DNA of 61,461 bases, from positions 1-61,461 of the forward strand of contig DAUY01000003.1 of NCBI GenBank assembly GCA_002505345.1. Direction: 5' to 3'. Below are positions 24,208 through 32,533 of the stretch, in pieces (the stretch's first letter is position 1; each line of letters opens with the position of its first letter). Origin of the DNA: Methanomassiliicoccaceae archaeon UBA370 (GTDB lineage: Archaea; Thermoplasmatota; Thermoplasmata; Methanomassiliicoccales; Methanomethylophilaceae). Position numbers and translations under genes: made by a program. Under the pieces are notes generated by a model. The model saw only the letters and a list, made by a program, of their open reading frames with translations. It ran no database searches and had not been told where the DNA came from.

Positions 24208-24378
24208 TGGGAGCAGAGGGATTTGAACCCCCGTCAGCGGGTTTCCACCACGGGGGGAGCTACCCCCCGCGAAATTATCGAGTCATCGCTCCAGTTATTC
24301 ATCATAACTTCAGCAACCTCAATTCAATCACGCTCTATAACTGGAGCCCGCCAGTCTGCCAGGTTAGCCTATACTCCC
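24208..24378 (-). tRNA. tRNA-Trp (CCA) with 98-nt intron containing a C/D guide RNA
   Basis: Acceptor GGGAGTA pairs with TGCTCCC and the anticodon stem GCGGG/CCCGC encloses anticodon CCA. Exons are 24378-24341 and 24242-24208; the intron interrupts the canonical position 37/38. The intron holds C-like GTGATTG, CTGA, ATGATGA (24305-24299) and a D-like ATGA (24286-24283). The 10-nt guide ATAACTGGAG is complementary to CTCCAGTTAT across the anticodon and splice site. Counting five bases from ATGA points to C34, the known methylation site of archaeal tRNA-Trp. The D-stem has one mismatch. Confidence 0.9.
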
Positions 24379-24396
24379 TTGTCAGAATGACTGTGA

Positions 24397-24504
24397 TCAC
24401 TGCTTGCGCATCTTAGCTGCTCTCTTTCTCCTTCTCATCTTCTTCTTGCGCCATTTCCAACGCTGATTGCCGCGTTTCTTCCAGGCGCGTGAACTTCTCT
24501 TCAT
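24397..24504 (-). CDS. rpl41e: ribosomal protein eL41
   Basis: The 35-residue frame from ATG 24504 encodes MKRSSRAWKKRGNQRW followed by KWRKKKMRRRKRAAKMRKQ. The C-terminal part is the eL41 signature, a single Arg/Lys-rich helix that bridges the subunits. It sits between tRNA-Trp and tRNA-Arg on the same strand and is too short for usual gene thresholds. The N-terminal ten residues are longer than in many homologues; an internal start is possible. Confidence 0.75.
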   Translation of the reverse strand: MKRSSRAWKKRGNQRWKWRKKKMRRRKRAAKMRKQ

Positions 24505-24550
24505 GTTATTTTCCTTCCTGGACACCTGCCCCGAGGGCGGCATCCTTTGG

Positions 24551-24649
24551 CGGGCCCGTCGGGAATTTCGGTTCCTTTTTATGAAACTTTCGAACCCGAG
24601 GCGTCTGGCTTAGAAGGCCAGCGCTATATCCTGGCTAAGCCACGGGCCC
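24551..24649 (-). tRNA. tRNA-Arg (TCT) with a 24-nt insertion in the T-loop
   Basis: Acceptor GGGCCCG pairs with CGGGCCC, the anticodon stem CTGGC/GCCAG encloses CTTCTAA, and the T-stem is TCGGG/CCCGA. The T-loop region is 31 nt instead of seven. Removing 24 nt after TTCGAA leaves the normal TTCGAAT, that is an intron at position 59/60. The inserted segment can pair with itself (GTTTC with GGAAC, TTCG with CGAA), as a relaxed bulge-helix-bulge would. No other tRNA in the window has it. Confidence 0.85.
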
Positions 24650-24711
24650 ACTCACCCAACAACGCCTTTACTGATTTAAAGGTTTACATAAAGATAATAT
24701 CCGGAAGCTCC

Positions 24712-25299
24712 TCAGGAGGTATAGTCCAGATAGATCTCGTATACCGACCCGTATCCTAGGTAGACTATGATCCCCTCCGCCATACAGAGGAGCCCGATCA
24801 TCAGAAGGAAGGGCCACCAGTTGAGGATCTTCCCAAAAAGCTTGATGAGCTCTTCGATGAAATTGGTGATCATGTACACAATGGCGCCGGCTATCAGGGC
24901 TATCGCGATCCTCACGTATCCCGAAGCAAGGAAGGATACGTCGATGCCGTAGACCGTTGATCCGTCCAGATCTCCGATGAGTATGTACACGATAACCATC
25001 ACGAAAAGTGCCATGATCGCTGAGAAATGCACTTCGCGGAAGGGCCTTATCACGAGAGAGAAACCTGCCACGGCGACGATTATCGCCGTGGCCAGCGCCA
25101 GACCTGACCAGGTCACCGCCGCGATATATATCATGGCCACGCCGGCAACCAATCCAAGGAAGACCATGAACTTGTACTTCGTCGAACCATCGTCCTTGAG
25201 GTACAGGTACACTATGAATATCGCGATCAAACCTCCGATGACAAGTACGATCTCCGGGGAGTGTTCCTTGAGTGATGCTATTATTGCATCGGCTTCCAT
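24712..25299 (-). CDS. multi-pass membrane protein, unknown
   Basis: The 195-residue protein has about six hydrophobic segments (near 16-35, 43-60, 66-82, 91-112, 128-148 and 160-183) with short loops, and no catalytic motif I can recognise. The C-terminus ends in EIYLDYTS. It stands alone between the tRNA cluster and the trp operon and is transcribed leftward. A transporter or structural role cannot be assigned. Confidence 0.75.
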   Translation of the reverse strand: MEADAIIASLKEHSPEIVLVIGGLIAIFIVYLYLKDDGSTKYKFMVFLGLVAGVAMIYIAAVTWSGLALATAIIVAVAGFSLVIRPFREVHFSAIMALFVMVIVYILIGDLDGSTVYGIDVSFLASGYVRIAIALIAGAIVYMITNFIEELIKLFGKILNWWPFLLMIGLLCMAEGIIVYLGYGSVYEIYLDYTS

Positions 25300-25489
25300 G
25301 AACAGTCATGATATCTGGCAGTTATAAGCTTTGAGAGCGTAAGAGGCCGTGTACGCCTCCTTTAACCGCGATTACACGTCCTGCCGCCGCATATCCGGAT
25401 GCGAATGGAATCGGCATTGCGGTTTTCCGTCGGCGGATGAGGCGAATTCCGACGTGAGATTGAAAATACGATCCGGCTATTGATGAACT

Positions 25490-25598
25490 AAAACATACAT
25501 CAATGTAGTTAAATATATATCTAATGTAGATTTATGGTTATTACTGAAGGCATGATAGGCCTGCATTTACATCGTCGGACGCTGAGAAGGCATGAAAA
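25490..25598 (+). promoter_or_regulatory. trp operon promoter and possible operator
   Basis: TACAT-CA-ATGTA (25496-25507) is an inverted repeat just before the TATA-like TTAAATATATAT (25509-25520). A half site AATGTAGA follows at 25523-25530 and TACAT recurs at 25566-25570. The pattern suggests a repressor controlling trpEGDCFBA. No leader peptide rich in Trp codons and no clear attenuator were found in the following 80 bases. Confidence 0.5.
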
Positions 25599-27059
25599 AT
25601 GATATTCCCCCGCATTGAAGAGATAGAGAAACTGGCCGTCGAAGGAGAATATAGGACGGCTCCCGTGAGCACGGAGGTCCCCTCCGGCGGGAAGACACCC
25701 ATGGACGTCCTTCGCATCCTCAAGAACGTCTCGGGCCACTGCTACATACTGGAGTCGGTGGAAAATGATGCAAAATGGGGGAGATACACTTTCCTGGGGT
25801 ATGATCCGAAATTATCGATAACCTGCTTGAACGGAAACATGAAGGTGGATTCGCTGTCTTTCGAGACCGACGACCCGGGAAAATATATAAGACAGGTTTT
25901 GGACAGGTACAAGAGCCCACGTATGAGCCGCCTTCCTCCCTTTTCGGGTGGATTCGTCGGATACTTCTCTTATGATTATCTGAAATATTCCGAGCCGATC
26001 CTGAATCTGGACGCCGAAGATACCGAGGGTTTCAAAGACGTCGACATAATGCTTTTCGACAAGGTCATAGCCTTCGACAACCTCGAGAAAAAGATCGTGT
26101 TCATCGTGAACATGGACCTTTCCGATGTGGATACCAACTACAACAAGGCCGTTTTGGACCTGCGGCAGATGGTGGACCTCGTCGACAACGGCAAACCGAA
26201 GAAGGACGAGCCGGGAAAGATGCTGACGGAATTGAAACCTCTTTTCGACAAGGAAAGATATTGCGCCATGGTCGAGAAGGCGAAACACCACATCAGGGAA
26301 GGGGATGTTTTCCAGATCGTCCTCTCGAACCGTCTGGAGACCGAATACGAAGGGAGCCTGCTCAACACATACTGCTCGCTTAGAGAACTCAACCCGTCTC
26401 CGTACATGTTCTACTTTTCGGGCTCCGACATGGAGGTGGCCGGCGCATCCCCCGAGACACTGGTGAAGCTCGAGGACGGGACGCTGCACACGTTCCCCTT
26501 GGCCGGCACGCGCCCCAGAGGGAGGACGGAAGAGGAAGACAGGGCCCTGGAGGCGGACCTCCTGTCGGATGCCAAGGAGCTTGCGGAGCACGACATGCTG
26601 GTGGACCTGGGAAGGAACGACATCGGAAAGATCAGCAGATTCGGCACTGTGAAAGTAGAGAAGTATCACTCCGTGGAACGTTTTTCCCATGTGATGCACA
26701 TCGGTTCCACGGTGAGCGGACGGATACGCGAGGGGTTCGACGCGCTTGACGTGCTGGATGCCGTATTGCCTGCGGGAACCCTTTCCGGAGCTCCCAAGAT
26801 AAGGGCATGTCAGCTGATAAACGACATTGAGAACAACAAGCGCGGGATATACGGCGGAGCGATAGGATACATCGATTTCACCGGGAATCTGGACACTTGC
26901 ATCGCGATAAGAATAGCGTACAAGAAGAACGGGAAGGTGTTCGTTAGGACCGGCGCGGGGATAGTGGCCGATTCGGTTCCCGAGAAGGAGCATCAGGAAT
27001 GCATAGACAAGGCGGCGGCGGTCGTGAAAGCGCTGAGGATATCGGAGGGACGCCAATGA
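25599..27059 (+). CDS. trpE: anthranilate synthase component I
   Basis: The 486-residue protein has the chorismate-enzyme motifs AGASPETLVKLEDG and the catalytic stretch LAGTRPRGRTEEED near residues 298-311, then DLGRNDIGKISRFGTV and GTLSGAPKIRACQLI. The N-terminal feedback-inhibition motif YILESVENDAKWGRYTFLG (around residue 50) holds the ExS residues that bind tryptophan. With TrpG it makes anthranilate from chorismate and glutamine. It is the first gene of the operon and its stop overlaps trpG. Confidence 0.96.
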   Translation: MIFPRIEEIEKLAVEGEYRTAPVSTEVPSGGKTPMDVLRILKNVSGHCYILESVENDAKWGRYTFLGYDPKLSITCLNGNMKVDSLSFETDDPGKYIRQVLDRYKSPRMSRLPPFSGGFVGYFSYDYLKYSEPILNLDAEDTEGFKDVDIMLFDKVIAFDNLEKKIVFIVNMDLSDVDTNYNKAVLDLRQMVDLVDNGKPKKDEPGKMLTELKPLFDKERYCAMVEKAKHHIREGDVFQIVLSNRLETEYEGSLLNTYCSLRELNPSPYMFYFSGSDMEVAGASPETLVKLEDGTLHTFPLAGTRPRGRTEEEDRALEADLLSDAKELAEHDMLVDLGRNDIGKISRFGTVKVEKYHSVERFSHVMHIGSTVSGRIREGFDALDVLDAVLPAGTLSGAPKIRACQLINDIENNKRGIYGGAIGYIDFTGNLDTCIAIRIAYKKNGKVFVRTGAGIVADSVPEKEHQECIDKAAAVVKALRISEGRQ

Positions 27060-27631
27060 TATTGCTTGTCGACAACTATGACAGCTTTTCCTACAACCTG
27101 TATCAGCTGATTGGTTCCATCGACCCTGACATAGAGGTCGTAAGGAACGACAAAGTAACGCTTGAAGAGATGGAACAGATGGGCCCGGATGCCATCGTGC
27201 TGTCGCCCGGACCGGGAAGGCCCGAGGATGCGGGCATATGCGTGGAAGCGGTGAAGGCGTTCGGAAAGACCGTCCCCATACTGGGGGTCTGTCTGGGACA
27301 TCAGGCGATATGCGAAGCATACGGCGCGACCGTGTCGTATGCGAAGACACTGATGCACGGCAAGCGGTCCGTGGTGACACTGTTCACGGAAAGCCCGATA
27401 TTCAGGGGATGTCCGGAAAGGATGCCAGCGGCGCGCTATCATTCTCTGGCCGTCGTACAGGAAACCCTCCCCGGGTGCCTGAAGACGATAGCCAAGAGCG
27501 AGGACGGGGAGGTCATGGCAGTATGCCACAGGAGCTATGACGTCTACGGGGTCCAATTCCATCCGGAGTCCGTCATGACGCCCGACGGGGAGAGGATCTT
27601 GCGCAACTTCCTGAAACTGGCGCGGAGGTGA
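27056..27631 (+). CDS. trpG: anthranilate synthase component II (glutamine amidotransferase)
   Basis: The 191-residue protein starts MILLVDNYDSFSYNLYQ. The nucleophile Cys lies in GVCLGHQAI near residue 79, the oxyanion segment is SPGPGRPEDAG, and the His-Glu pair is in VQFHPESVMT near 170. It gives ammonia to TrpE. The ATG overlaps the trpE stop by four bases. No fused phosphoribosyltransferase domain follows; trpD is separate. Confidence 0.96.
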   Translation: MILLVDNYDSFSYNLYQLIGSIDPDIEVVRNDKVTLEEMEQMGPDAIVLSPGPGRPEDAGICVEAVKAFGKTVPILGVCLGHQAICEAYGATVSYAKTLMHGKRSVVTLFTESPIFRGCPERMPAARYHSLAVVQETLPGCLKTIAKSEDGEVMAVCHRSYDVYGVQFHPESVMTPDGERILRNFLKLARR

Positions 27632-27632
27632 T

Positions 27633-28652
27633 ACGGCGATCAAAGAAGCCATAATCAAGACGGTCAACAAGGAGGACCTCACTTACGACGAGGCATATCG
27701 CGTGATGGACGAGATCATGACCGGGCAGACGACCCCGATCCAGAATGCCGCGTTCCTCGCCGCGTTGAGCACTAAGAACACGAACGCGGAGACGATAGAC
27801 GAGATAACGGGCTGCGCCGCCGCCATGAGGGAGCATTCCGAGAAGATCGTGCATGACATGAAGGTAATGGATATCGTCGGAACGGGCGGCGACGGTTCCC
27901 AGAGCTTCAACGTCTCTACGACGTCTGCATTGGTCGTCGCGGCCGCAGGCGTCAAGATCGCAAAACACGGCAACCGGGCGGCCTCGTCCAGATGCGGAAC
28001 GGCCGATTGCCTGGAAGCACTGGGCGTGAATATCGACCTCGCGCCGCAGAAATGCGTCGAACTTCTCGAAGATATCGGGATTTGTTTCATCTTCGCACAG
28101 AAATATCACACATCGATGAGGTATGTCGGTTCGATAAGGAAGGAGCTGGGATTCCGTACCGTATTCAACATCCTCGGTCCTCTGACCAATCCGGCATCTC
28201 CGTCCATGCAGCTGCTGGGGGTGTACAGCGAATCGCTGGTTGAACCTTTGGCCAAGGTTCTGATGAAACTCGGTGTTGAACATGGGATGGTGGTGTACGG
28301 ACAAGACAAGCTGGACGAGATATCCGTCGGCGCCCCGACCACGGTATGCGAGATAAAAAGCGGATATTACAGGTCTTTCGAGATGTCGCCCGATGAATTC
28401 GGCATTCCGATGGGAAAACGGGAAGACCTCGCCGGAGGCACGCCTGCCCAGAACGCGGCCGTCACCCGTTCGATACTGAACGGAGAGAAGGGGGCCCGTC
28501 GCAACGCCGTTCTGATGAATGCAGGCTCGGCGTTGTATATCGCCGGGAAAGCTGTGGACATCGGCCAAGGGATGGATCTCGCGGCAGATATTATAGACGA
28601 CGGCGCGGCCACATCTAAATTGGACGAATTCATAAACGCCTCGAACAGGTGA
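27633..28652 (+). CDS. trpD: anthranilate phosphoribosyltransferase, unusual start codon
   Basis: The family motifs are clear: VGTGGDGSQSFNVST (PRPP site), KHGNRAASSRCGTADCLEALG and NILGPLTNPASPSMQLLGVYS. With the first canonical in-frame start (GTG 27702) the protein would have 316 residues and lose its first helix, yet the upstream frame encodes IKEAIIKTVNKEDLTYDEAY, the expected TrpD N-terminus. In the place of ATG stands ACG 27633, then ATC 27639 in good spacing to the strong site GGAGGTGA at 27624-27631. I set the start at ACG; 339 residues would match the family length. Confidence 0.85.
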   Translation, partial: TAIKEAIIKTVNKEDLTYDEAYRVMDEIMTGQTTPIQNAAFLAALSTKNTNAETIDEITGCAAAMREHSEKIVHDMKVMDIVGTGGDGSQSFNVSTTSALVVAAAGVKIAKHGNRAASSRCGTADCLEALGVNIDLAPQKCVELLEDIGICFIFAQKYHTSMRYVGSIRKELGFRTVFNILGPLTNPASPSMQLLGVYSESLVEPLAKVLMKLGVEHGMVVYGQDKLDEISVGAPTTVCEIKSGYYRSFEMSPDEFGIPMGKREDLAGGTPAQNAAVTRSILNGEKGARRNAVLMNAGSALYIAGKAVDIGQGMDLAADIIDDGAATSKLDEFINASNR

Positions 28653-28658
28653 GCGGAA

Positions 28659-29447
28659 ATGACGGATATCCTGCATACCATTGCCGATCATGCAAGGGTC
28701 CGCGTCGCAGAATCGAAGGGCCGTTTTTCATTCTGGGAAATGCGGGATTCGGTGTCCTCGATGGAATGCGATACCGGATTCCCCTTCGAGAAGGCACTGA
28801 CGGGATACGGCATATCGTTCATCTGCGAATGCAAACAGGCTTCGCCGTCTAAAGGCAGTATTGTTACGGAATACCCTTTCGAGAAGATAGCCAGAGAATA
28901 CGAATCCGCAGGTGCGTCATGCATATCCGTACTGACCGAGCCCAAGTGGTTCTTAGGAGACAACGAGCATCTGAAGAAGATAGCCGCCGCCGTTTCCGTG
29001 CCGTGTCTGAGGAAGGACTTCACAGTCGACGAGTACATGATCTATGAAGCGAAGACCCTGGGCGCCTCGGCGGTGCTTCTGATATGCTCGATCACCGAGA
29101 ACGCGGAACTCGAAAGATGTATTGGGATTTGCGACGACCTGGGCATGTCCGCACTGGTGGAAGCGCACGACGAGCAGGAGATATCGTCGGCCCTGGACGC
29201 GGGCGCGAGGATGATAGGCGTGAACAACAGGAATCTGAACGATTTCACCGTGGACCTCGATAACAGCAGAAGACTTAGGGAGATGGTGCCGCCGGACGTG
29301 CTTTTCATCGCCGAAAGCGGAATAAACTGTCCGAACGACATCGACATCCTCCGCATGTCCAAGGTGGACGGGGTGCTTATCGGAGAAACGCTGATGCGTT
29401 CCCATGACAAGAAGAAAAGACTCGACGAACTCAGAGGGACCATATGA
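28659..29447 (+). CDS. trpC: indole-3-glycerol phosphate synthase
   Basis: The 262-residue TIM barrel has the catalytic Lys motifs FICECKQASPSKGSI near residue 55 and PCLRKDFTVDEYMIYEA near 110, GVNNRNLNDFTVDL near 187 and FIAESGINCPNDI near 217. It converts the carboxyphenylamino ribulose phosphate to indoleglycerol phosphate. The start lies six bases after trpD and the stop overlaps the next gene. Confidence 0.96.
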   Translation: MTDILHTIADHARVRVAESKGRFSFWEMRDSVSSMECDTGFPFEKALTGYGISFICECKQASPSKGSIVTEYPFEKIAREYESAGASCISVLTEPKWFLGDNEHLKKIAAAVSVPCLRKDFTVDEYMIYEAKTLGASAVLLICSITENAELERCIGICDDLGMSALVEAHDEQEISSALDAGARMIGVNNRNLNDFTVDLDNSRRLREMVPPDVLFIAESGINCPNDIDILRMSKVDGVLIGETLMRSHDKKKRLDELRGTI

Positions 29448-31249
29448 CGAAGATCAAGATTTGCGGCATCCGGACGCCGGAGGACGTCGAGTGCGTCAAC
29501 GCCCTGCTCCCGGATTACGCAGGGTTCGTGTTCTCCGAAAAGAGCCACAGATGTGTGACGGGTGAAACGGCCGCCCGCCTGCGTCACCTGATGGACCGCA
29601 AGGTTGCCACCGTGGGAGTTTTCGTCGACCAGCCTGAAGAATACATCGTCGGCCTGGTGAAAAATAAGACCGTCGGGATGATACAGCTCCATGGAGGCGA
29701 GGACGATGCCTTCGTTGAAGACATACGCAAAAAGACCGGCGTACCGGTGGTGAAGGCGTTCGGAATAAGCAGCAGAAGCGATTTCGAAAGAGCGATAGCG
29801 TCTCCTGCGGACTTCATATTGCTGGACAACGGGGCCGGCGGTACGGGAGAGCGGTTCGACGGGACGCTCGTCGGCAAGTGCCGCCGCCCGTTCTTCTTCG
29901 CAGGAGGATTGGACCCTGACAACGTGTCGGAAATCGTGAGAATGTTCCGCCCGTATGCCGTCGACACCAGTTCCGGAGTGGAGACGGAAGGTAAGAAAGA
30001 CCGTCGGAAGATGGAACGGTTCATCGGATCCGTGAGAAGAACAGACAGAGAAGATGCTCATATGACAAAAAAAGGAAGATTCGGAGAACACGGGGGGCAG
30101 TACATACCCGAGACGCTGATGAACGCAGTTATCGAGCTTGAGAAGGCGTACGAACAATACAAGACGGACCCGGCATTCGTCTCCGAGCTGAATGCGCTCC
30201 TCTGCGAATACGCCGGAAGGCCCAGCAGGCTGTACTTCGCAGAACGGATGTCCGATGACCTCGGCGGAGCGAAGATCTATCTGAAACGCGAAGACTTGAA
30301 CCACACCGGCGCACACAAGATCAACAATGTGCTGGGGCAGGCGCTTCTGGCCAAGAAGATGGGCAAGACCCGTCTGATCGCCGAGACGGGGGCCGGACAG
30401 CACGGGACGGCGACCGCGACGGCCGCCGCACTGCTGGGAATGGAATGCGTGGTGTTCATGGGAACCAACGACATGGAACGACAGGCTCTGAATGTCTACA
30501 AGATGGAGCTCCTCGGAGCCGAAGTGATACCTGTGAAATCGGGTACGGGAACTCTGAAAGATGCCGTTTCCGAGACCATGCGTGAATGGACCTCCCGCAT
30601 AGGGGACACCCATTACTGCATAGGGTCCGTCATGGGGCCCCATCCGTTCCCGACGATGGTCAGGGATTTCCAAAGCGTCATAGGCAGAGAGATAAAACAG
30701 CAGATCCTGGAAAAAGAGGGAAGGCTTCCCGACGCCGTCATCGCATGTGTCGGAGGCGGCTCAAATGCGATTGGTTCGTTCTATGAATTCATAAACGATG
30801 AGAAGGTCCGTCTGATAGGATGCGAAGCGGCAGGTCGCGGGATCGATTCCTTCGAGACCGCCGCAACCATCAACACCGGACGCCCCGGCATATTCCACGG
30901 GATGAAATCCTATTTCTGTCAGGACGGATACGGGCAGATCGCCCCAGTGTATTCGATTTCGGCTGGGCTCGACTATCCCGGAATAGGGCCTGAACATTCG
31001 TGGCTGCATGATATCCGCCGGGCCGAGTATGTTCCCGTCACGGACGAAGAAGCTGTCGACGCGTTCGAGTATCTTTCTAAGAAGGAAGGCATAATCCCCG
31101 CGATAGAATCGGCGCACGCTTTGGCATACGCGATGAAGATGGCTCCCGAAATGAAAAACGACGACCTGCTGGTGGTCACGCTTTCCGGCCGCGGGGACAA
31201 AGATTGTGCGGCGATCGCGAGATACAGAGGGGAGGACGTGGGAGAATGA
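29444..31249 (+). CDS. trpFB: phosphoribosylanthranilate isomerase-tryptophan synthase beta fusion
   Basis: A single 601-codon frame encodes a complete TrpF (about 1-206: KIKICGIRTPEDVE at the start, IQLHGGED, TSSGVETEGKKD) directly followed by a complete TrpB (from MTKKGRFGEHGGQYIPETL). TrpB has the PLP lysine in NHTGAHKINNVLGQAL (near residue 295) and GGGSNAIGSFYEF. There is no stop and no linker at the junction. An internal ATG at 30062, with only a weak ribosome site, could allow separate TrpB. Either a fusion or a readthrough pair is possible; the fused arrangement looks unusual. Confidence 0.85.
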   Translation: MTKIKICGIRTPEDVECVNALLPDYAGFVFSEKSHRCVTGETAARLRHLMDRKVATVGVFVDQPEEYIVGLVKNKTVGMIQLHGGEDDAFVEDIRKKTGVPVVKAFGISSRSDFERAIASPADFILLDNGAGGTGERFDGTLVGKCRRPFFFAGGLDPDNVSEIVRMFRPYAVDTSSGVETEGKKDRRKMERFIGSVRRTDREDAHMTKKGRFGEHGGQYIPETLMNAVIELEKAYEQYKTDPAFVSELNALLCEYAGRPSRLYFAERMSDDLGGAKIYLKREDLNHTGAHKINNVLGQALLAKKMGKTRLIAETGAGQHGTATATAAALLGMECVVFMGTNDMERQALNVYKMELLGAEVIPVKSGTGTLKDAVSETMREWTSRIGDTHYCIGSVMGPHPFPTMVRDFQSVIGREIKQQILEKEGRLPDAVIACVGGGSNAIGSFYEFINDEKVRLIGCEAAGRGIDSFETAATINTGRPGIFHGMKSYFCQDGYGQIAPVYSISAGLDYPGIGPEHSWLHDIRRAEYVPVTDEEAVDAFEYLSKKEGIIPAIESAHALAYAMKMAPEMKNDDLLVVTLSGRGDKDCAAIARYRGEDVGE

Positions 31250-32022
31250 GCAGGATCGGAGATGCGTTCGCCGACGGCAAGGCCTTCATCGCGTTCATCA
31301 CCTGCGGGGACCCGGACCTCGAGACGACCAAAAAAGCCGTGAAGGAGATGGTCAGGAACGGTGCGGACCTCGTCGAACTGGGCATACCCTTCTCGGACCC
31401 GACGGCAGAGGGGGCGGTGATCCAGGCCGCCAACGCACGCGCATTGAAGAACGGGGTCACCACAGACAAGATCTTCGATATGGTACGCGAGATGCGCAGG
31501 GACATCGGGGTGCCTATGGTGTTCATGACCTATGCGAACGTTGTGTTCTCGTACGGTACCGAGAGGTTCGTATCGATATGCAGGGACATCGGCATAGACG
31601 GGCTGATATTGCCCGATGTGCCGTTCGAAGAAAAGGACGAGTTCGCCCCTGCATGCCGCAGGCACGGCCTGGACCTCATTTCGTTGATCGCACCCACATC
31701 GGAAGACCGCATTTCGATGATCGCCGGAGAAGCCGAAGGTTTCGTGTACATCGTCTCCTCCCTTGGAGTCACGGGAGCGAGGGCCGAGATCAAGACCGAC
31801 ATCGCATCGATGGTCGAGTTGGTGAGAAAAAGCACGGACATCCCCTGCGCGGTGGGATTCGGCATATCGGGCCCGGATCAGGCGGCGAAAATGGCTGCCC
31901 TGAGCGACGGCGTCATCGTCGGAAGCGCAATAGTAAAGATCGTTGCCGAAGAAGGCCCGGACTCTGTTGCCCACGTCGGCGAATATGTCAGGTCCATGAA
32001 GAACGCGATACGTGAATTATGA
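31246..32022 (+). CDS. trpA: tryptophan synthase alpha chain
   Basis: The 258-residue protein starts MSRIGDAFADGKAFIAFITCGDPDLE, with the catalytic Glu in VELGIPFSDPTAEG near residue 44-57 and Asp in GLILPDVPFEE near 120. The GFGISGPDQAA phosphate segment lies near 205. The ATG overlaps the trpB stop by four bases. It frees indole for the beta subunit. It is the last gene of the trp operon. Confidence 0.95.
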   Translation: MSRIGDAFADGKAFIAFITCGDPDLETTKKAVKEMVRNGADLVELGIPFSDPTAEGAVIQAANARALKNGVTTDKIFDMVREMRRDIGVPMVFMTYANVVFSYGTERFVSICRDIGIDGLILPDVPFEEKDEFAPACRRHGLDLISLIAPTSEDRISMIAGEAEGFVYIVSSLGVTGARAEIKTDIASMVELVRKSTDIPCAVGFGISGPDQAAKMAALSDGVIVGSAIVKIVAEEGPDSVAHVGEYVRSMKNAIREL

Positions 32023-32122
32023 GGTGCGGAATCTCCCATTTTTCCGATATGGTCTGAATATAACATTATTCGAAAGCCAGAATCAAATAGGGCATGGTGC
32101 ATGGCGGGTCAGTGACTATTGC

Positions 32123-32260
32123 ATGGCAATGAGTAAAAAACAGTTATCGAAGCAGAACAAGGTAAAGAAGGAGAAAGCAGAGGAGCTCACTCGGCAGGTA
32201 AATTCAGGAGACAACAGCGCAAAGAAGAAGCTTGCCAAACTTGAGAAGAAGATCAGGTGA
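32123..32260 (+). CDS. 45-residue Lys/Glu-rich microprotein
   Basis: From ATG 32123 the frame encodes MAMSKKQLSKQNKVKKEKAEEL followed by SAKKKLAKLEKKIR (described here in two parts). It is highly basic with heptad-like alternation of charged residues. No family was recognised. A second ATG six bases later gives the same protein minus two residues. It shares the SAKKK feature with the microprotein at 32534. Confidence 0.5.
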   Translation: MAMSKKQLSKQNKVKKEKAEELTRQVNSGDNSAKKKLAKLEKKIR

Positions 32261-32457
32261 ATCCCTCGTTCTTCAAAGTGATGTCTTCTCCCACATTACG
32301 GGCGGAGAGGAATTGAATCCCTCTGTCTTTCGTTCAAACAAGGGCCGTTCGCACTCATCTGCGGCCACCTTTTCTAATTTCCCATAGGACGACGTCCGGT
32401 CCGTCAACGATCCATTGTTTTCATATTTTTATTGATTGTCTTCGATTTATATTTTAA

Positions 32458-32501
32458 TTTACGTTGAGTAACCTATTTATACATAAATTACTATGTGTAA
32501 C
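32458..32501. promoter_or_regulatory. two TetR-type operators flanking a TATA box
   Basis: TTTAC-GTTGA-GTAAC (32458-32472) and ATTAC-TATGT-GTAAC (32487-32501) share the pattern TTAC-N5-GTAA. The TATA-like TTTATACAT (32476-32484) lies between them. The same pattern, TTTAC-ACAGC-GTAAA, occurs at 33351-33365 in front of the TetR gene. The shared motif suggests that the TetR protein represses both. Confidence 0.6.
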
Positions 32502-32533
32502 TTAACCTGCAGAACATGCAAGGGGGTACGAAA

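Noticed and set aside
25812..27380. 522-codon open frame antisense to trpE and trpG
   Set aside because: It lies opposite two genes with complete family motifs; its translation has no motifs and reflects GC-rich codon structure.
29042..30673. 543-codon open frame antisense to trpC and trpFB
   Set aside because: Same reason: the sense strand encodes well-defined enzymes and the antisense product has no recognisable domain.
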